This document shows positions 1-10,847 of a DNA stretch of 64,000 bases, piece by piece (positions within the stretch are counted from its first letter, which is position 1; each line of letters starts with the position of its first letter). Below the pieces are notes generated by a model. That model searched no databases. It saw only the letters and a program-made list of their open reading frames with translations, and was not told the origin of the DNA. The position numbers and the translations under genes were made by a program. Origin of the DNA: Eleginops maclovinus. Its lineage: Eukaryota > Chordata > Actinopteri > Perciformes > Eleginopidae. The stretch is taken from NCBI RefSeq assembly GCF_036324505.1, contig NC_086354.1:1186339-1250338 (forward strand), read 5' to 3'.

Positions 1-774
1 CGAAGGCGGTTACAATACCATAGCAGCCTAAACATATCTCTGTAACCAAGAGTTGGTAAGTCAAATATTGTCATAGCTATATCCTACTGTTAATTAAACG
101 TGACGCTGTGAAGACCTAAAGCATGCGGCAATACAGATATTTTAACGTTACGTGTGCACCGAGTTGTCCGTCGCTTTGGATGAAAGCGTCTGCTAAATGA
201 CTGTAATGTAATATAATGTAATGTCCCCTGTTGCTTTCCAATTTAGCTAGCTCTTATGGGGCACATGCTAAAGCCATACCGATTATTACTCAGTAAAAAC
301 ATCCCGTATGAATGAATAGGTGGCTCGCTCAGCTCGTGTGGATAGTTTTGATTATTGCACGGTTATCTTGGCTAATTGCTGAATCTAGTAATCAGGCTGA
401 TAACTGAGTCAGCATCAAGCCGAACAATTTATTATAAACTACAGTTGCTACCGGTACTAGATCATCCAGTGTTGTCATAAGCTTCTTCACAATTACATGA
501 AATGGAGTGATTATTTATGAACTTACTAAGTATCGAAAGTTACATCTGAAAACCAAGAGACTGATTTTAGATATTTAAAGAAACAATAAATTGAAACAAT
601 GCTCCTTTTCTTCTTAGATGAACATTTAGACCATAATGAAAGGTTTTGTCTTATTTAAACATAAAATAACTGTGAAGATGCTTGGATACCAAATCCATAA
701 ACATCAAAGACTTTGAAAATCAATAGATGATTATTTATTTATTTGAGGTCACATTTAAGTTTTAATTTGATGAG
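1..774. other. Upstream AT-rich sequence, no gene recognised
   Basis: AT-rich sequence with no convincing open reading frame. It contains a short LINE-tail-like fragment (165-224). Earlier exons of the HECT-type gene that starts at 775 may lie here or to the left of the window, but none could be placed. Confidence 0.5.
165..224 (+). repeat. LINE 3'-tail-like fragment
   Basis: The stretch reads 'cgctttggatgaaagcgtc' followed by 'tgctaaatgactgtaatgta' and short TAATG-type repeats. This arrangement is typical of the 3' ends of fish L2/CR1-like LINEs. No coding part remains. Family assignment is from memory of such tails, so it is tentative. Confidence 0.45.
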
Positions 775-2946
775 CTAAGTGACTACTTAAGGTCACGACA
801 TGTGCCTCAGGAAGACATACAGCGAATGGAGCAGGAGAAGGTAGTTAGTATAGGAAATGCTTAATTTTGACAAATCACAAATAAAAAAAACAAAGTTTGA
901 AAGAGCTTTGTATATAATATCTCGTGCTGTATATGCATTGTTATAATTTAAGGCACTTGACCTAAGAATTCATGAAATATTTCTTAATTTTAGATTGACT
1001 CCAGTGTCATACACCTCATGACAGATGACCAGCTAAGAGAGTATCTGCCATCTTATGGTGATCGACTGGCTGTTTTTGGATACTGCAGACGGAAGGAAAA
1101 AGAACCCAGTAATCGCAAGTCAAAAATCTTTGAGCGACTTCGAGGAAAGTTCTCAAGAAACAAAGGGGATCATGTGCCTGAGATAGAGCATCAAACAATT
1201 TCAAAGAATGCTCAGAAGAACCAGAGAAAAATAGAATTGGGAGGGCTGCATTCCAGAGGGGGAATTTGTGCAGGTACGCACAAGAAAGGGTGGGGGAACC
1301 AGAAAAGAGAGTGTGCCAAAGGACAGTAAAAAACAGAACTTGATTGAAAAGGCTGTGCAGTTGTTTTTACCAGATGGGAAAAGTGCAGAGGGGAGTCTTT
1401 CTGATTTTGACATAGATTTAACTGACTTTCAGCAGCATCCATTAGTGGAGAGCGTCACAGTTGGGGAACTGTATGAAAAGACAAAGTTACCGCTGTTACG
1501 TTTCTATTTGACAACCAAGAAGAGAGACATCACCAGTGACATAAATGTGGAGGAGGAGAATAGTGATGCAACTGCACAAGAAGGTGACAAGACACATGAC
1601 AGACAAGATACCGATCACCACACTCCAGACACTGCAACAAACACTGTGGAGATTAATACCTCAGATGTAATTTATGTTGGAAGCAGCACAGTATTTGCAA
1701 ATGCAAGCAGTGACAGTGTTTCCCTTCTTTACACCATAGTCGACCCAACTGATACATGTGGGTCTACTGAACATGAAACGTTACTTCACATGGATGCTTT
1801 AAAGGATAGTGGCATTGTAACTTTCCACACAGAAAGCATCGCTGGGATGGAGTACTCAAGTCTTGAGGATACCTTGCCTTTCTCTCAGGAACTACCTTTT
1901 GAATCACCTTTGCCTCTTCCCACAGATATGTTGCAGGAACAAGCCAATCAGAGAGAAAGACAGAAAAAAATTGTTGCTCTTCATCGTGGACAGATTCTCA
2001 AAGAACTTATTCAAGTGTTTTCTGAAGAAAGTATCATGGAGGGTCATGTTCACTTTCAAGTTATTCTTCCTGATGGAAAGCTTGAAAACGCTGTAGATGA
2101 TGGAGGTGTTTTGAGGGATGTACTGTCAGAATTTTGGAATGACTTCTATGAGCAGTGCACCATGGGAAATGGATTCAAAGTGCCATACCTACGTCACGAT
2201 TTCGGTAAACAAGAATGGGAAAGTGTAGGCCGAATAATCACATTTGGCTGGCAAAAGGAGAAGTACCTTCCTGTAAAACTTGCACCTGTACTTCTGGAGC
2301 CAGCTGTTTTGGGCTTTGTGGAGAGTAATCTTCTGGACTGCTTTTTCAAGTATGTATCAGAGTCTGAGCGAGTGATTTTTGAATCTTGTCGCTCAGATTT
2401 TGAAAGTGTTGACCAGGAAGAATTGTTGGAAATCATGGACATTCACAACTGCCGGAGACTTCCAACAGCTGATAACATTGAGCAAATCTTGAGGGAGCTT
2501 GCTCACCAAAAACTGATTCAAGAGCCCGCTTTTGTGATTGAACAGTGGACCAACACACTTGCACCTGTTAGATCAGAGCTGAAAGGGATCTCAGCAGTCT
2601 ATGAAGAGCTACAACCAACATCAAGGAAGATTATGAGGTGTATTATTTACCCCAGTACCCAGAATGCCCAGGAGAAACAAATAGTCAAGTATGTAAGTGC
2701 ATACCTTAGAGAGTCAGACACCCAGCACCTCTCCTTTTTCCTCAGATTTTGCACTGGATCAGATTGTTCACAGGAAAGAGCATCACTGTCAGCTTCACAC
2801 AAATTCAGGGATTTCAGAGAAGACCTGTTGCTCATACATGTGGCTGTTACTTGGAGTTGCCAGTCAGTTATGACAACTACCCAGATTTTCGACATGAAAT
2901 GAACAAAGTCTTGGAAAGCAACGTGTGGGTAATGGACATAGTCTAA
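775..2946 (+). pseudogene. SAM-like/HECT E3 ubiquitin-ligase-like gene with two frameshifts
   Basis: Two exons are seen: 775-840 (22 codons; acceptor AG at 773-774, donor GT at 841) and 994-2946 (acceptor AG at 992-993). They join in phase 0 into a SAM-like stretch (LSDYLRSR ... LREYLPSYGDRL). A middle region (GGGTR, then DFDIDLTDF ... LLRFYL) and a HECT domain follow from about 2030. The C-lobe ends with the catalytic-cysteine motif AHTCGC (Cys codon 2839-2841) and LELPVSYDNYP, and stops at 2946. HECT ligases pass ubiquitin from E2 to substrate through this cysteine. Two single-base frameshifts break the frame: an extra G in the G5 run at 1258-1262, and a missing base near 2765, just before LFTGKS. 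Without these changes the family order is complete. It resembles the multi-copy G2E3-like HECT genes of fish. It could be a young pseudogene or carry sequencing errors. Upstream exons are not seen. Confidence 0.75.
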
Positions 2947-3404
2947 GATGCAAAGATTTCAGCCAACTGGAACTTGGACTGCCATCACAGGTTCATGTTT
3001 AGGATTTTTCTTTTTCACTTATGTTTTGTTAAACATTGTTTTCTGTTTCAGAACACATTATTTTAAGCAGTAAGATTGATGGCTTATATTGTTAGACCTC
3101 ACAAACAACCAATGAGTTATTTCAGACAACAAAGTGTTGTGTTCACAAAGTTCCCTCTTCTCTCACATCACATAGTAATCCTATCTTGTTATAATTTCCG
3201 TTTTCTTTTTCAAATTTCATATTTCAAGCACAACATGCTCTGTTCAGGTGCTGATGTTATGTACCAAAAGACAGCTTGGCACTGTCAACCTTTCCATAAG
3301 CCTTTTAGATGGATTATTATTTAAGGCTCCCTACTTAAGCAAGTTGAATGCATTTAAACCAAAAGCAAGTGCAGTTTTGTATGCTGTGATTGTTTAAGTA
3401 TTTG

Positions 3405-3410
3405 AATAAA
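3405..3410 (+). promoter_or_regulatory. Polyadenylation signal AATAAA for the HECT-type gene
   Basis: AATAAA lies about 460 bases after the HECT-type stop codon, in an AT-rich 3' region. It is the first canonical hexamer noticed downstream in the right orientation. Confidence 0.5.
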
Positions 3411-3670
3411 AAGTTCATTTAACACGTGAGAATTTTGCATTTTTTTATAGTCAATGTAAAAACAACACAGTACTTTTGTGTGTACATACATTTTGTTAGA
3501 CAGAACTGAACATCTTTGGTACATCTTTAATGTCTCTAAAATAGCTACAATTATATTTGCCTCAATCACAGGTTAAAATATGTGTGAATATATGACAAAT
3601 TTCAGTCAGTGCACAAGTTTCAGTTTGTCCTGGAATGAAACAAATAGAAAATGTGACAGGCCCAGGTAAG

Positions 3671-5815
3671 TTAAGGATCTACGTCTAGTTCATTGGATAT
3701 CAGCTGTCTGAGTTCAATATACAGGTTAACTGTTTCAAACACATCATTTGTTAGTATCAGATTATGCTCTGACATTAGGTCCACGCAGATATGGAACACA
3801 TCTTCATCACATGGGAAGTCTTTGAACACACACTCTTCAAGGCATACATTAACCTTCTCCAGGTCCACATGGTGCAAACAATCCCTGCCTCCGTACAGTT
3901 GAGGGACTGCATGCAATATGGAGGGACGTCCATGAGGTGATCGTGAGTTGTGGACCTGGCGGACTCGGTGGTTGTTCCAAGTCAATACAACCTCATTAAG
4001 TTCTACCTAGGAGGTAAATAATATTCAGTCAAACAGAGTGTGTAAAAATATTGGGGATTGTTAATTAATCCTGGCACATGATTTGCTTCATTTTAAGCTT
4101 TGTCTTCTTGTTGTAATATGGTAGGCTGGCACACAATATTAATACCTGTTAAATGTATTTTTCTGCAGTGCAGCTAATGTTGAACAGTGCACTTGTGTGC
4201 TTGAGTAGGACCAGTATATGCTTAAGTGTTGTGGGTGCAATAGGAGTCTCACATCAGTCTCGTAATTCAATATAATATATCAGTCTCATAAATCAATATA
4301 ATATATCAGTCTCATAAAATATATTAAACAATAAATTTGAAACTCTGATTAATAATTACTAATTAACAATTAATGTATAATGTAACTAATAAGTATAACC
4401 AAAACTATCATATTAACAGTTAATAAAGGTTGAAGGTCTTTAGAGTTCTTTATTTGGAAGAGGCTGGTCTCAGTGAATGTTGCGCAAGCTTAGAGAGTGA
4501 AATGTTGAATTCCGCACTGTTTTAAGGGAAAAATTGCGTCATCGTTTACAGTACTGTCGCAGCCAATGCTGATACAGTAAACAAGGACAACAAAATGGGC
4601 GGGGTTCGATATGGCCGCGCAATGGCGTATGTAATATGGACTACGGTGGTCCAGCAGCCCCTACAGTGTAAAGTAAAGGAAATCAGCTGCATTAATGAAG
4701 AATGTAACAGTAATTTACTAGGATGAGTGGGAGCAGCACAATCACTCTATCACTACCAGTAACAGCAACAGGAAATGATGCAAAATGTATACCATAGCAC
4801 ATCAAGAAACAATACATGGGTATTAAAATATTCTCTGCACCGGACACAGGCACTGACGTTGTTACACATGGCCATTTGTGGCTCTTAAAAATAATATTGG
4901 TCCTCATTTATCTCATTATATGTCAATTACCTGTATTGTTTGAAGAAAGCATAACCGGATCAAGGACTTGTCCAAAAAGTTGCCTGAAAAATAGCCATCT
5001 TCTGTCAGTTTATCAAATAGGTCTATCCAAAACTGGACACACTCACTTCGCAAGATCAGCCACCATCGTTCGATTCGCTGGTTTGCAGTGCTTGGACCAA
5101 AGGTTACACTATCTGTTTCAGCTTGGTTCTCAGAAAAATGCAAAAACCGCTGGATTTCAGCCATATGGCCATTTTCTGTTCCTGAATCAAGTCTGATTCT
5201 GGCAGGGCATCCACCAGAATTGATCACAGCATCCATAAAGTAGCCAGCAATGACCTTAGGGTCGTTGTTTGTTTTGTAAGCTTCCAGCCAGATCATCTTT
5301 CTGGAAAATCCATCGATGCATCCACTGATTGCAATTCCAAATGGCTTGAGCTTGTCATAGCCATCAATATGCCAGACATAGTTTGGACCACAGCTGTGGT
5401 AAACACGCCTTCGTAGTCTGTTTCTTGACCTCAGATCGACACCTTCACCGTCCAATAACTGTAGTAATATTCGCACCGTTTCTCTGTCAGTCACAATTCC
5501 ATGTAACCAACATTTTTGGTGCATCCACCTGTAACCATGGCACTGACCAGATGTTTCCAGTTGCTGTTCAATGAAAGTGGCCACCTCAGCCACATCGGTT
5601 TTGTTCTTTCTACGCCAGAGTTGCTTCTTGCTTAAAATCCTTTCAAGGGTGCGCTTGCTTAGTACAATCCCATGTGAATCACCAAGCAAATGAAGCATTT
5701 CATTTGTTGTAAAGCCACGTTTAAAGTAGTCCTCAATATACTCACAATCCATTTCTGTTTCAATCTCCCCACACCAAAGAGCTGCTACTTGAACTGCTTT
5801 GTGAAAATATCTCAT
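3671..5815 (-). CDS. Integrase-core (DDE) protein, two exons
   Basis: Exon 1 runs from 5815 down to 4931 (donor GT at 4930-4929) and exon 2 from 4006 down to 3671. They join in phase 0 to give about 406 residues, or 385 from the second methionine. An N-terminal helix-turn-helix-like part (YFKRGFTTNEML ... RRKNKTDV) precedes a retroviral-type integrase core. In numbering from 5815 the candidate catalytic residues are Asp151 (WHIDGYDK), Asp210 (RLDSGTENG) and Glu249 (RIERWW). The spacing D-58-D-38-E fits the integrase fold. Exon 2 supplies the conserved tail (SPHGRPSILH ... LYGGRD). The first ATG lies inside a 21-bp tandem repeat, so Met22 (codon 5752-5750) is the likelier start. No stop or frameshift was seen. 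It may be a domesticated transposase or an IS3EU-type DNA transposon gene. It converges on the HECT-type gene. Confidence 0.8.
4257..4325. repeat. 27-bp AT-rich tandem repeat
   Basis: About 2.5 copies of a unit reading tctcataaatcaatataata, then tatcag. It lies in the intron of the integrase-type gene. Confidence 0.8.
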
Positions 5816-5872
5816 AATTATGACTTTTTATCTCATAATTATGACTTTTTATCTCATAATTATGACTTTTTT
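5812..5872. repeat. 21-bp tandem repeat, three copies
   Basis: Three near-perfect copies of a unit beginning tctcataattatgacttttt. The 5'-most ATG of the integrase-type reading frame falls inside the first copy, which argues that this ATG is not the ancestral start. Confidence 0.9.
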
Positions 5873-5917
5873 ACTTTTGTTTTTTCTTTTTTTATGGCGG
5901 AAATGGGCTTCCATACA

Positions 5918-6225
5918 AAGGGGATTCAGCTCGCGACTGTATATTGGGGACAATAGGTTGGGACGTGTCACGTGGGCGGGACGTTGCTGCAGACCATAAT
6001 ACTTCCAAAACACCTGTCGCATTGTTTCTGATACAGCACATAGCTTGTTCTTTTTTCAGTGTTTACCTCTAGAACAGTGACATTATATGTATTATATCCA
6101 CCTGAGAGAACTCTTTTGGGCTACTCTATCAATCCCCCACACACACAGCTGGGGAGGGGATTCAGCTCGCGACTATATGGGGGACGATAGGTTGGGACAT
6201 GTCACGTGGGCGGGATGTTGCCAGG
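5918..6225. promoter_or_regulatory. Duplicated E-box/GC-box block upstream of the integrase-type gene
   Basis: A block of about 70 bases is present twice as a direct repeat (5918-5993 and about 6155-6225). Each copy holds ggattcagctcgcgact, ataggttgggac and then cacgtgggcgggac or cacgtgggcgggat. CACGTG is an E-box and GGGCGG a GC box. The copies lie 100-400 bases upstream of the first ATG of the minus-strand integrase-type gene, so they may be its promoter. They could instead be the ends of an old inserted repeat. No TATA box was recognised. Confidence 0.55.
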
Positions 6226-6599
6226 AGTTCAATGTAAAGCCAGCCCACATTTCCTTGTTACGTCATAAGGACAGCAAATCTGGATCAGCTCGTTTGTATC
6301 CCCATTTTTAGAGATGTGGGTAAGGAGTAAAAGAGAGAGGGTTGTATTTTCAGACACTTTGTGAGTCTCCTTACACACCGGGGACACATATTTATGTATA
6401 AAAGACAGCAAAACGTTGTTAATTCTATTTCATCTTACCTACTTGGTTTCTGTTTTTCAAAACATTCTCTTTTGGTATTACTTTAATTTTCTAATTGTTT
6501 ACATCATTACATTAAATTGCAATAAGTGCAATAAACCATAAAGATTCAAACTAAGGACAACAAGAACAGCAGACATATTTACTTAATTCCCTGCATAAT
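6226..6599. other. AT-rich spacer, nothing recognised
   Basis: No domain, repeat end or RNA gene was recognised here. Confidence 0.5.
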
Positions 6600-6862
6600 T
6601 TGGCTTATTGTATTTATTTCTGGCATATATATAGGTAACATCACCTGCACTACTTGTAGAATGACCGAGCAAGATAACCTGCTCTATTTCAATCTAATTT
6701 ATCCCACTCTGTATCCTTTTTGCACTATTTTTATTGTATTATTTTGTCTTATGTCCTATATATAATATGTTGCATTGTTGGAGGAGCTCGAGGACTAAGA
6801 TTGTCATTGCCATAACTACACTGTAGCTACTGTGCCCATGACAATAAAAACTCTTGAACATT
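6600..6862 (+). repeat. LINE 3'-end fragment
   Basis: The sequence runs through ttgttggaggagctcgagga and ends near tgacaataaaaactcttgaa. This is the usual look of a decayed fish non-LTR retrotransposon 3' untranslated end. No coding part remains. Confidence 0.5.
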
Positions 6863-6879
6863 CAAACAAGCCAGACCAT

Positions 6880-7400
6880 TGTAAGTGCTGGTGCACAGGT
6901 TAACCTCACCTCCTGATACTGTAGATCTCAGTCCTCCATCTGACATGGAGCCTGGAGCTAATGTGAGGTCTGTCCTCATCAGACGCTTCACTAACTCACA
7001 GTCCCCAACAATGTCCCCTCTCTCTATGTTTGTCATCGTGGTTGAAAGCTTTGGCTTTGGCAAAAATCCCTGACTTCTTGGAACCACTGTCACGACTGGG
7101 GGAAAAGGGTGGACGGCCCGTGAGCAAGGCAGAGGCCGATAGGACCCAGAGACAGGGGCGTAAGTCACGGCGAGGGAACACTGGGGGCCGGAGACAGGGG
7201 CGAAGGCCGAGGCTAGGGAACTCTGGGGGGCGGAGGCAGGGCTGGAGACAGAGCCGGAGACGGGGCTGAAGACAGGGCCGAAGACAGGGCCAGAGGTCAC
7301 GGCGGGGGAACTCCGGACGACGGCCAGCAGTGCGACGGAGGCCGCAGCGGGGACACTCTGGGGGCCGGGCAGGGGGAAACGGAGCAGGAGATGGCTTCGG
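6880..7400 (-). repeat. GC-rich relic, proline/serine/alanine-rich on the minus strand
   Basis: Irregular short repeats such as ggagacaggggcgaaggccg read on the minus strand as a Pro/Ser/Ala-rich protein (open from 7300 to 6827). Composition and repeat style match the proline-rich reading frame of the LTR element at 8557-10847, so this may be a decayed relative. No LTRs were found around it. Confidence 0.4.
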
Positions 7401-8351
7401 CGTTTTTCCTAAGTTTTAAAAGGAGTATTTAATAAAAGGATGCAGTAGTAGGTTTTGCAAAAGTTTCACAGCTGTGCCTCAATAGCCCGTACACGCGTCC
7501 ACAGGCCGCTGACTGAGTGGAGCTCATCAGTAGTTACTGTCTGGCGGTCCGGAACAAAAGAGAGCTCGATTCTACAATACAAACATGTTTTATAGAACCA
7601 CCCCTTTCCGACCATACAAAGAAACAACTTCAAAATAAGACGAGCTCCGGTCTCGTCTTCTCTCATTGGTTGGTAGCGGGAGCTGGATCCTGTTGGCCGC
7701 TTGTCGTCACATGGGGTTTTCCGGACTCTTCTATTGGCTGACATTGTCGGGGGCGGGTCCTCCTATGACGTCACCGTCGCCATGTTGTTAACGTAGTCTT
7801 GAAGCTCTCACCTACGACATTCCATTATGCAATCCTTCTGAGGTTTATCAGTTATTAAACATGCATTAGTATCATTACAGCACCAATGAGTGAGAGGTAG
7901 CGGCGGTGTGTTTAGTATGTAACTCCACGCGTCCTTCTCCCTCTACTCATATAAACAATACACTATTACCTACATGCTATCTGAGGCTAAAAACAACATC
8001 CGGTAGTACTACTGGTGTTCCAGTTTAACTGGATTCCAACTGGTGTTTGTTTACGTTTTCCACTCCTTGAGCGTCATATGACGCTGTACGGGCCGAATCG
8101 TGGTTGCCAGGTTCGTCATTTTCACCTTACTTGTGTGTCTGAAGTGTGACCAGACAATATTAAAAAAAAAAACCTTGGTGAAAAAACGTAAGCATCACTT
8201 CATGTAAATGTGCATGTGGACATCTACAGACAACAACACAAAATATGCTGGAAAGAAATAGAAAATATATATAGGCCTACAATATTCCAACTCCACCGAC
8301 GGGATTCGAACCCTTAAATCTGAAGATATAAATCTTAGCCATGATCGTTAC
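7401..8351. other. Intergenic sequence, no gene recognised
   Basis: No domain was recognised. It ends in a poly-T run where the minus-strand LINE begins. A tRNA-like patch lies at 8276-8345. Confidence 0.5.
8276..8345 (-). repeat. tRNA-like patch with a perfect B box (SINE or tRNA relic)
   Basis: On the minus strand the sequence contains GGGTTCGAATCCC, a perfect RNA polymerase III B box with a closing stem. The part before it (atggctaagatttatatctt) does not fold into a normal 7-base anticodon loop and has no clear A box. It is more likely a SINE or tRNA pseudogene than a working tRNA. Confidence 0.35.
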
Positions 8352-8556
8352 TCTTTTTTTTTTTTTTTATCTTTTATTTATAAAAATACATATTTACATT
8401 TTATTTACATTTTTACAATTTTTGATTGTAATTTCATTTCATTCCATCATTTTACATATTACATATGTATTTCCATTTCTCATACGAGTCCTTTTATTCC
8501 GTTCATACATTTAAAAAATAAACAAATAATTACTCCTCCTCCACCAAAAACCAAAC

Positions 8557-8985
8557 TGTCAGGGTTTGGAGAAATAGGACCCAAGTGCAGCAACAAAGGG
8601 AGGCAGGTATGGGTACAAACAAAAGGCGAGCTTTATTCCAAAAGCTGTTTTACAAAAATACGAAGTTAGGAAAAATCGAGGACATGAAAAACACTTGACT
8701 TGAACACATGAAGACGATAAATCCAGGGCATGAAAAACACTTGACTTGAACACATGAAGACGCTAACGAACTGACAGAGAACACAAGGTGAAGCAGGACT
8801 AAATACAAAGACAGTAATCACAACACAAGCCACAGCTGGGGAGGGGAGGCAGAAACAGGAGGGCAACAGGTGACAACAATGAAACAATCAAGGAAGGAAG
8901 GAAAACCAAAAGACAGGAAGTAAAACTACACATGAAAACATTTCAAAATAAAACAGGAAACAGACAGAAAACAAGGATCATGACA
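8557..8985 (-). repeat. LTR (3' LTR of the minus-oriented element)
   Basis: 429 bp, TG...CA ends. It contains two copies of an internal 'catgaaaaacacttgacttg' segment. Identical by eye to 10419-10847. Confidence 0.92.
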
Positions 8986-9030
8986 GAACCCCCCTCTCAA
9001 GGGGCGGATTCCATACGCCCCAAAACAAAG

Positions 9031-10401
9031 TCACAAAAGTTCAGCAGGGTGGGTGGAGGGGGTCCGGAGGAGCGATTCAGGCAGGCGGGCGCCCCGGGGG
9101 CAAGGCAGAGGACGAGGTGCCGGCAGCACCACTGACGGGGCATGAACTAGAGTCGGCAGGACCCCCAACGGAGCCGGTGCAGGTGTTGGCGAGACATGAG
9201 CTTGAGTTAACGGGACATGAACTTGAGTCGGCGGGACCCCCGACAGGACAGGGACATGGGTCAGCTGGGCCCCCGACTGGACAGGGACATGGATCGGTGG
9301 GACCACCAACGGAACAGGTGTCGGAGGGACCAGCGACTTGACGGGATGAGGAGTTGGCGGGACCCCCGGCAGAACAGGTGAGGGTGGGTCCCCCAACAGA
9401 ACAAGAACAGATGTCGGCGGGACCCCTGACGGAACAGGTGTCAGTGGGACCCCCAACTGGACAGGCGAAGCTGGGGTCGACTGGACGGGTGACGATAGAG
9501 GTGATGCTGGAGTCGACTGGATAGGAGAAGCTTGGGTTGACTGGACAGGCGAGGGTGAGGTCGACTGGACATGCAAGGCTGAAGTCGAGGCTGGGGCCGA
9601 GGCCAGAGTCAAGGCCGGAGTCAAGGCCGGAGTCAACTGGACAGGCAAGGCTGGAGTCAAGGCCGGAGTCGACCGGACAGGCGAGACCGGAGCCAAGAGG
9701 TAAGGCGAGGCCGGTGTCGGCACGGCCGAAGAGGCCGGAGTCGACAGGACAGGCCAGGCCGGAGTCGGCCGGGCCGCCGACAGGACAGCAGGGGCTGGAG
9801 TCGGCCGGGCCGCCGACAGGAAAGGCGGGGCTGGAGACGGCCGGGCCGCGGACAGAACAGGCGAGGCTGGAGTGGGCCGGACTGCAGCTGGGAGCATAGC
9901 GGCCAGGGCTTGGCCTGGAAACATGGCTGCTAGGGCCGGAACTGCAGCCGGGAACGCGGCAGCTAGGGCCAAAACTTGAGCCGGAAGCGTGGCTGCAGGG
10001 GGCTTGGCTGCAGGGGGCTTGGCTGCAGGGGGCTTGGCTAGTGGAGGCTTAGCTGCAAGCCTGGCCTTGCGTCCCTTTTGAGCCTGTTGAACGCTCCGCG
10101 GGCCACCAAAGGCCAGGCGGGATCCCAAAAAGGGGTCCACCAGAGGAGCTTCGTTGGGAACGGCCCGAGGGCTAGACCGCCTGGAGCTAGCAGGCCGGGA
10201 ATCAGGTATGTTCTCATAATCACCTATAAAGTATTTTTCCCAATCCGGAAATGAGCCCCTTAACCAGGGCCTTGACGTCACTTCTTGGTGCGCCATGGCC
10301 AAGATACACTGCCTCTCCTCTTGACTTGAGGCATATCGAGACCAATTCTTTAGGCAAAGTAATCTGTATTTCACCTCACGTAGCTCAGCTGCTGGGTCCA
10401 T
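9031..10401 (-). CDS. Proline/alanine-rich protein of the LTR element, function unknown
   Basis: 456 codons, uninterrupted. Residues 1-70 are non-repetitive (MDPAAELREVKY ... SFPDWEKYFIGDYE) and could be a gag-like head. From about residue 110 the protein is a low-complexity array of KPPAA, SAARPTPA, VQSTPASP and GVPPTPVP units. No zinc knuckle, protease or polymerase motif is present. It is the only reading frame of the element. Gag identity is inferred from position only. Confidence 0.6.
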   Translation of the reverse strand: MDPAAELREVKYRLLCLKNWSRYASSQEERQCILAMAHQEVTSRPWLRGSFPDWEKYFIGDYENIPDSRPASSRRSSPRAVPNEAPLVDPFLGSRLAFGGPRSVQQAQKGRKARLAAKPPLAKPPAAKPPAAKPPAATLPAQVLALAAAFPAAVPALAAMFPGQALAAMLPAAVRPTPASPVLSAARPSPAPPFLSAARPTPAPAVLSAARPTPAWPVLSTPASSAVPTPASPYLLAPVSPVRSTPALTPALPVQLTPALTPALTLASAPASTSALHVQSTSPSPVQSTQASPIQSTPASPLSSPVQSTPASPVQLGVPLTPVPSGVPPTSVLVLLGDPPSPVLPGVPPTPHPVKSLVPPTPVPLVVPPIHVPVQSGAQLTHVPVLSGVPPTQVHVPLTQAHVSPTPAPAPLGVLPTLVHAPSVVLPAPRPLPCPRGARLPESLLRTPSTHPAELL

Positions 10402-10418
10402 CTTTGGTCAGTTCGTTC

Positions 10419-10847
10419 TGTCAGGGTTTGGAGAAATAGGACCCAAGTGCAGCAACAAAGGGAGGCAGGTATGGGTACAAACAAAAGGCGAGCTTTATTC
10501 CAAAAGCTGTTTTACAAAAATACGAAGTTAGGAAAAATCGAGGACATGAAAAACACTTGACTTGAACACATGAAGACGATAAATCCAGGGCATGAAAAAC
10601 ACTTGACTTGAACACATGAAGACGCTAACGAACTGACAGAGAACACAAGGTGAAGCAGGACTAAATACAAAGACAGTAATCACAACACAAGCCACAGCTG
10701 GGGAGGGGAGGCAGAAACAGGAGGGCAACAGGTGACAACAATGAAACAATCAAGGAAGGAAGGAAAACCAAAAGACAGGAAGTAAAACTACACATGAAAA
10801 CATTTCAAAATAAAACAGGAAACAGACAGAAAACAAGGATCATGACA
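10419..10847 (-). repeat. LTR (5' LTR of the minus-oriented element)
   Basis: 429 bp, the partner of 8557-8985. The reading frame starts only 17 bases inside it. The expected TGG-type primer-binding site is not obvious: the sequence after the LTR reads gaacgaactgacc. Confidence 0.92.

Larger units (their letters stand above)
8557..10847 (-). mobile_element. Non-autonomous LTR retrotransposon with identical LTRs
   Basis: Two 429-bp direct repeats (8557-8985 and 10419-10847) start TGTCAGGG and end TGACA. By eye they are identical along their length. A 5-bp target duplication CAAAC flanks the element (8552-8556 and 10848-10852). A purine tract (GAGAGGGGGG on the minus strand) lies next to the left LTR, which fits minus-strand orientation. 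The 1433-bp interior holds one reading frame (10401-9031) and no reverse transcriptase, protease or integrase. It must therefore be mobilised by another element, or be a deletion derivative. LTR identity suggests recent insertion. Confidence 0.92.

Noticed and set aside
3076..3324. 82-codon frame after the HECT-type gene
   Set aside because: Lies in the 3' untranslated region and has no domain.
6087..6311. 74-codon plus-strand frame
   Set aside because: It overlaps the duplicated E-box block and has no recognisable domain.
8276..8345. Functional tRNA gene
   Set aside because: A perfect B box but no 7-base anticodon loop and no A box.
9117..9899. Plus-strand Gly/Pro/Glu-rich frames
   Set aside because: They mirror the proline-rich minus-strand frame of the LTR element. 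GC-rich repeats keep several frames open.
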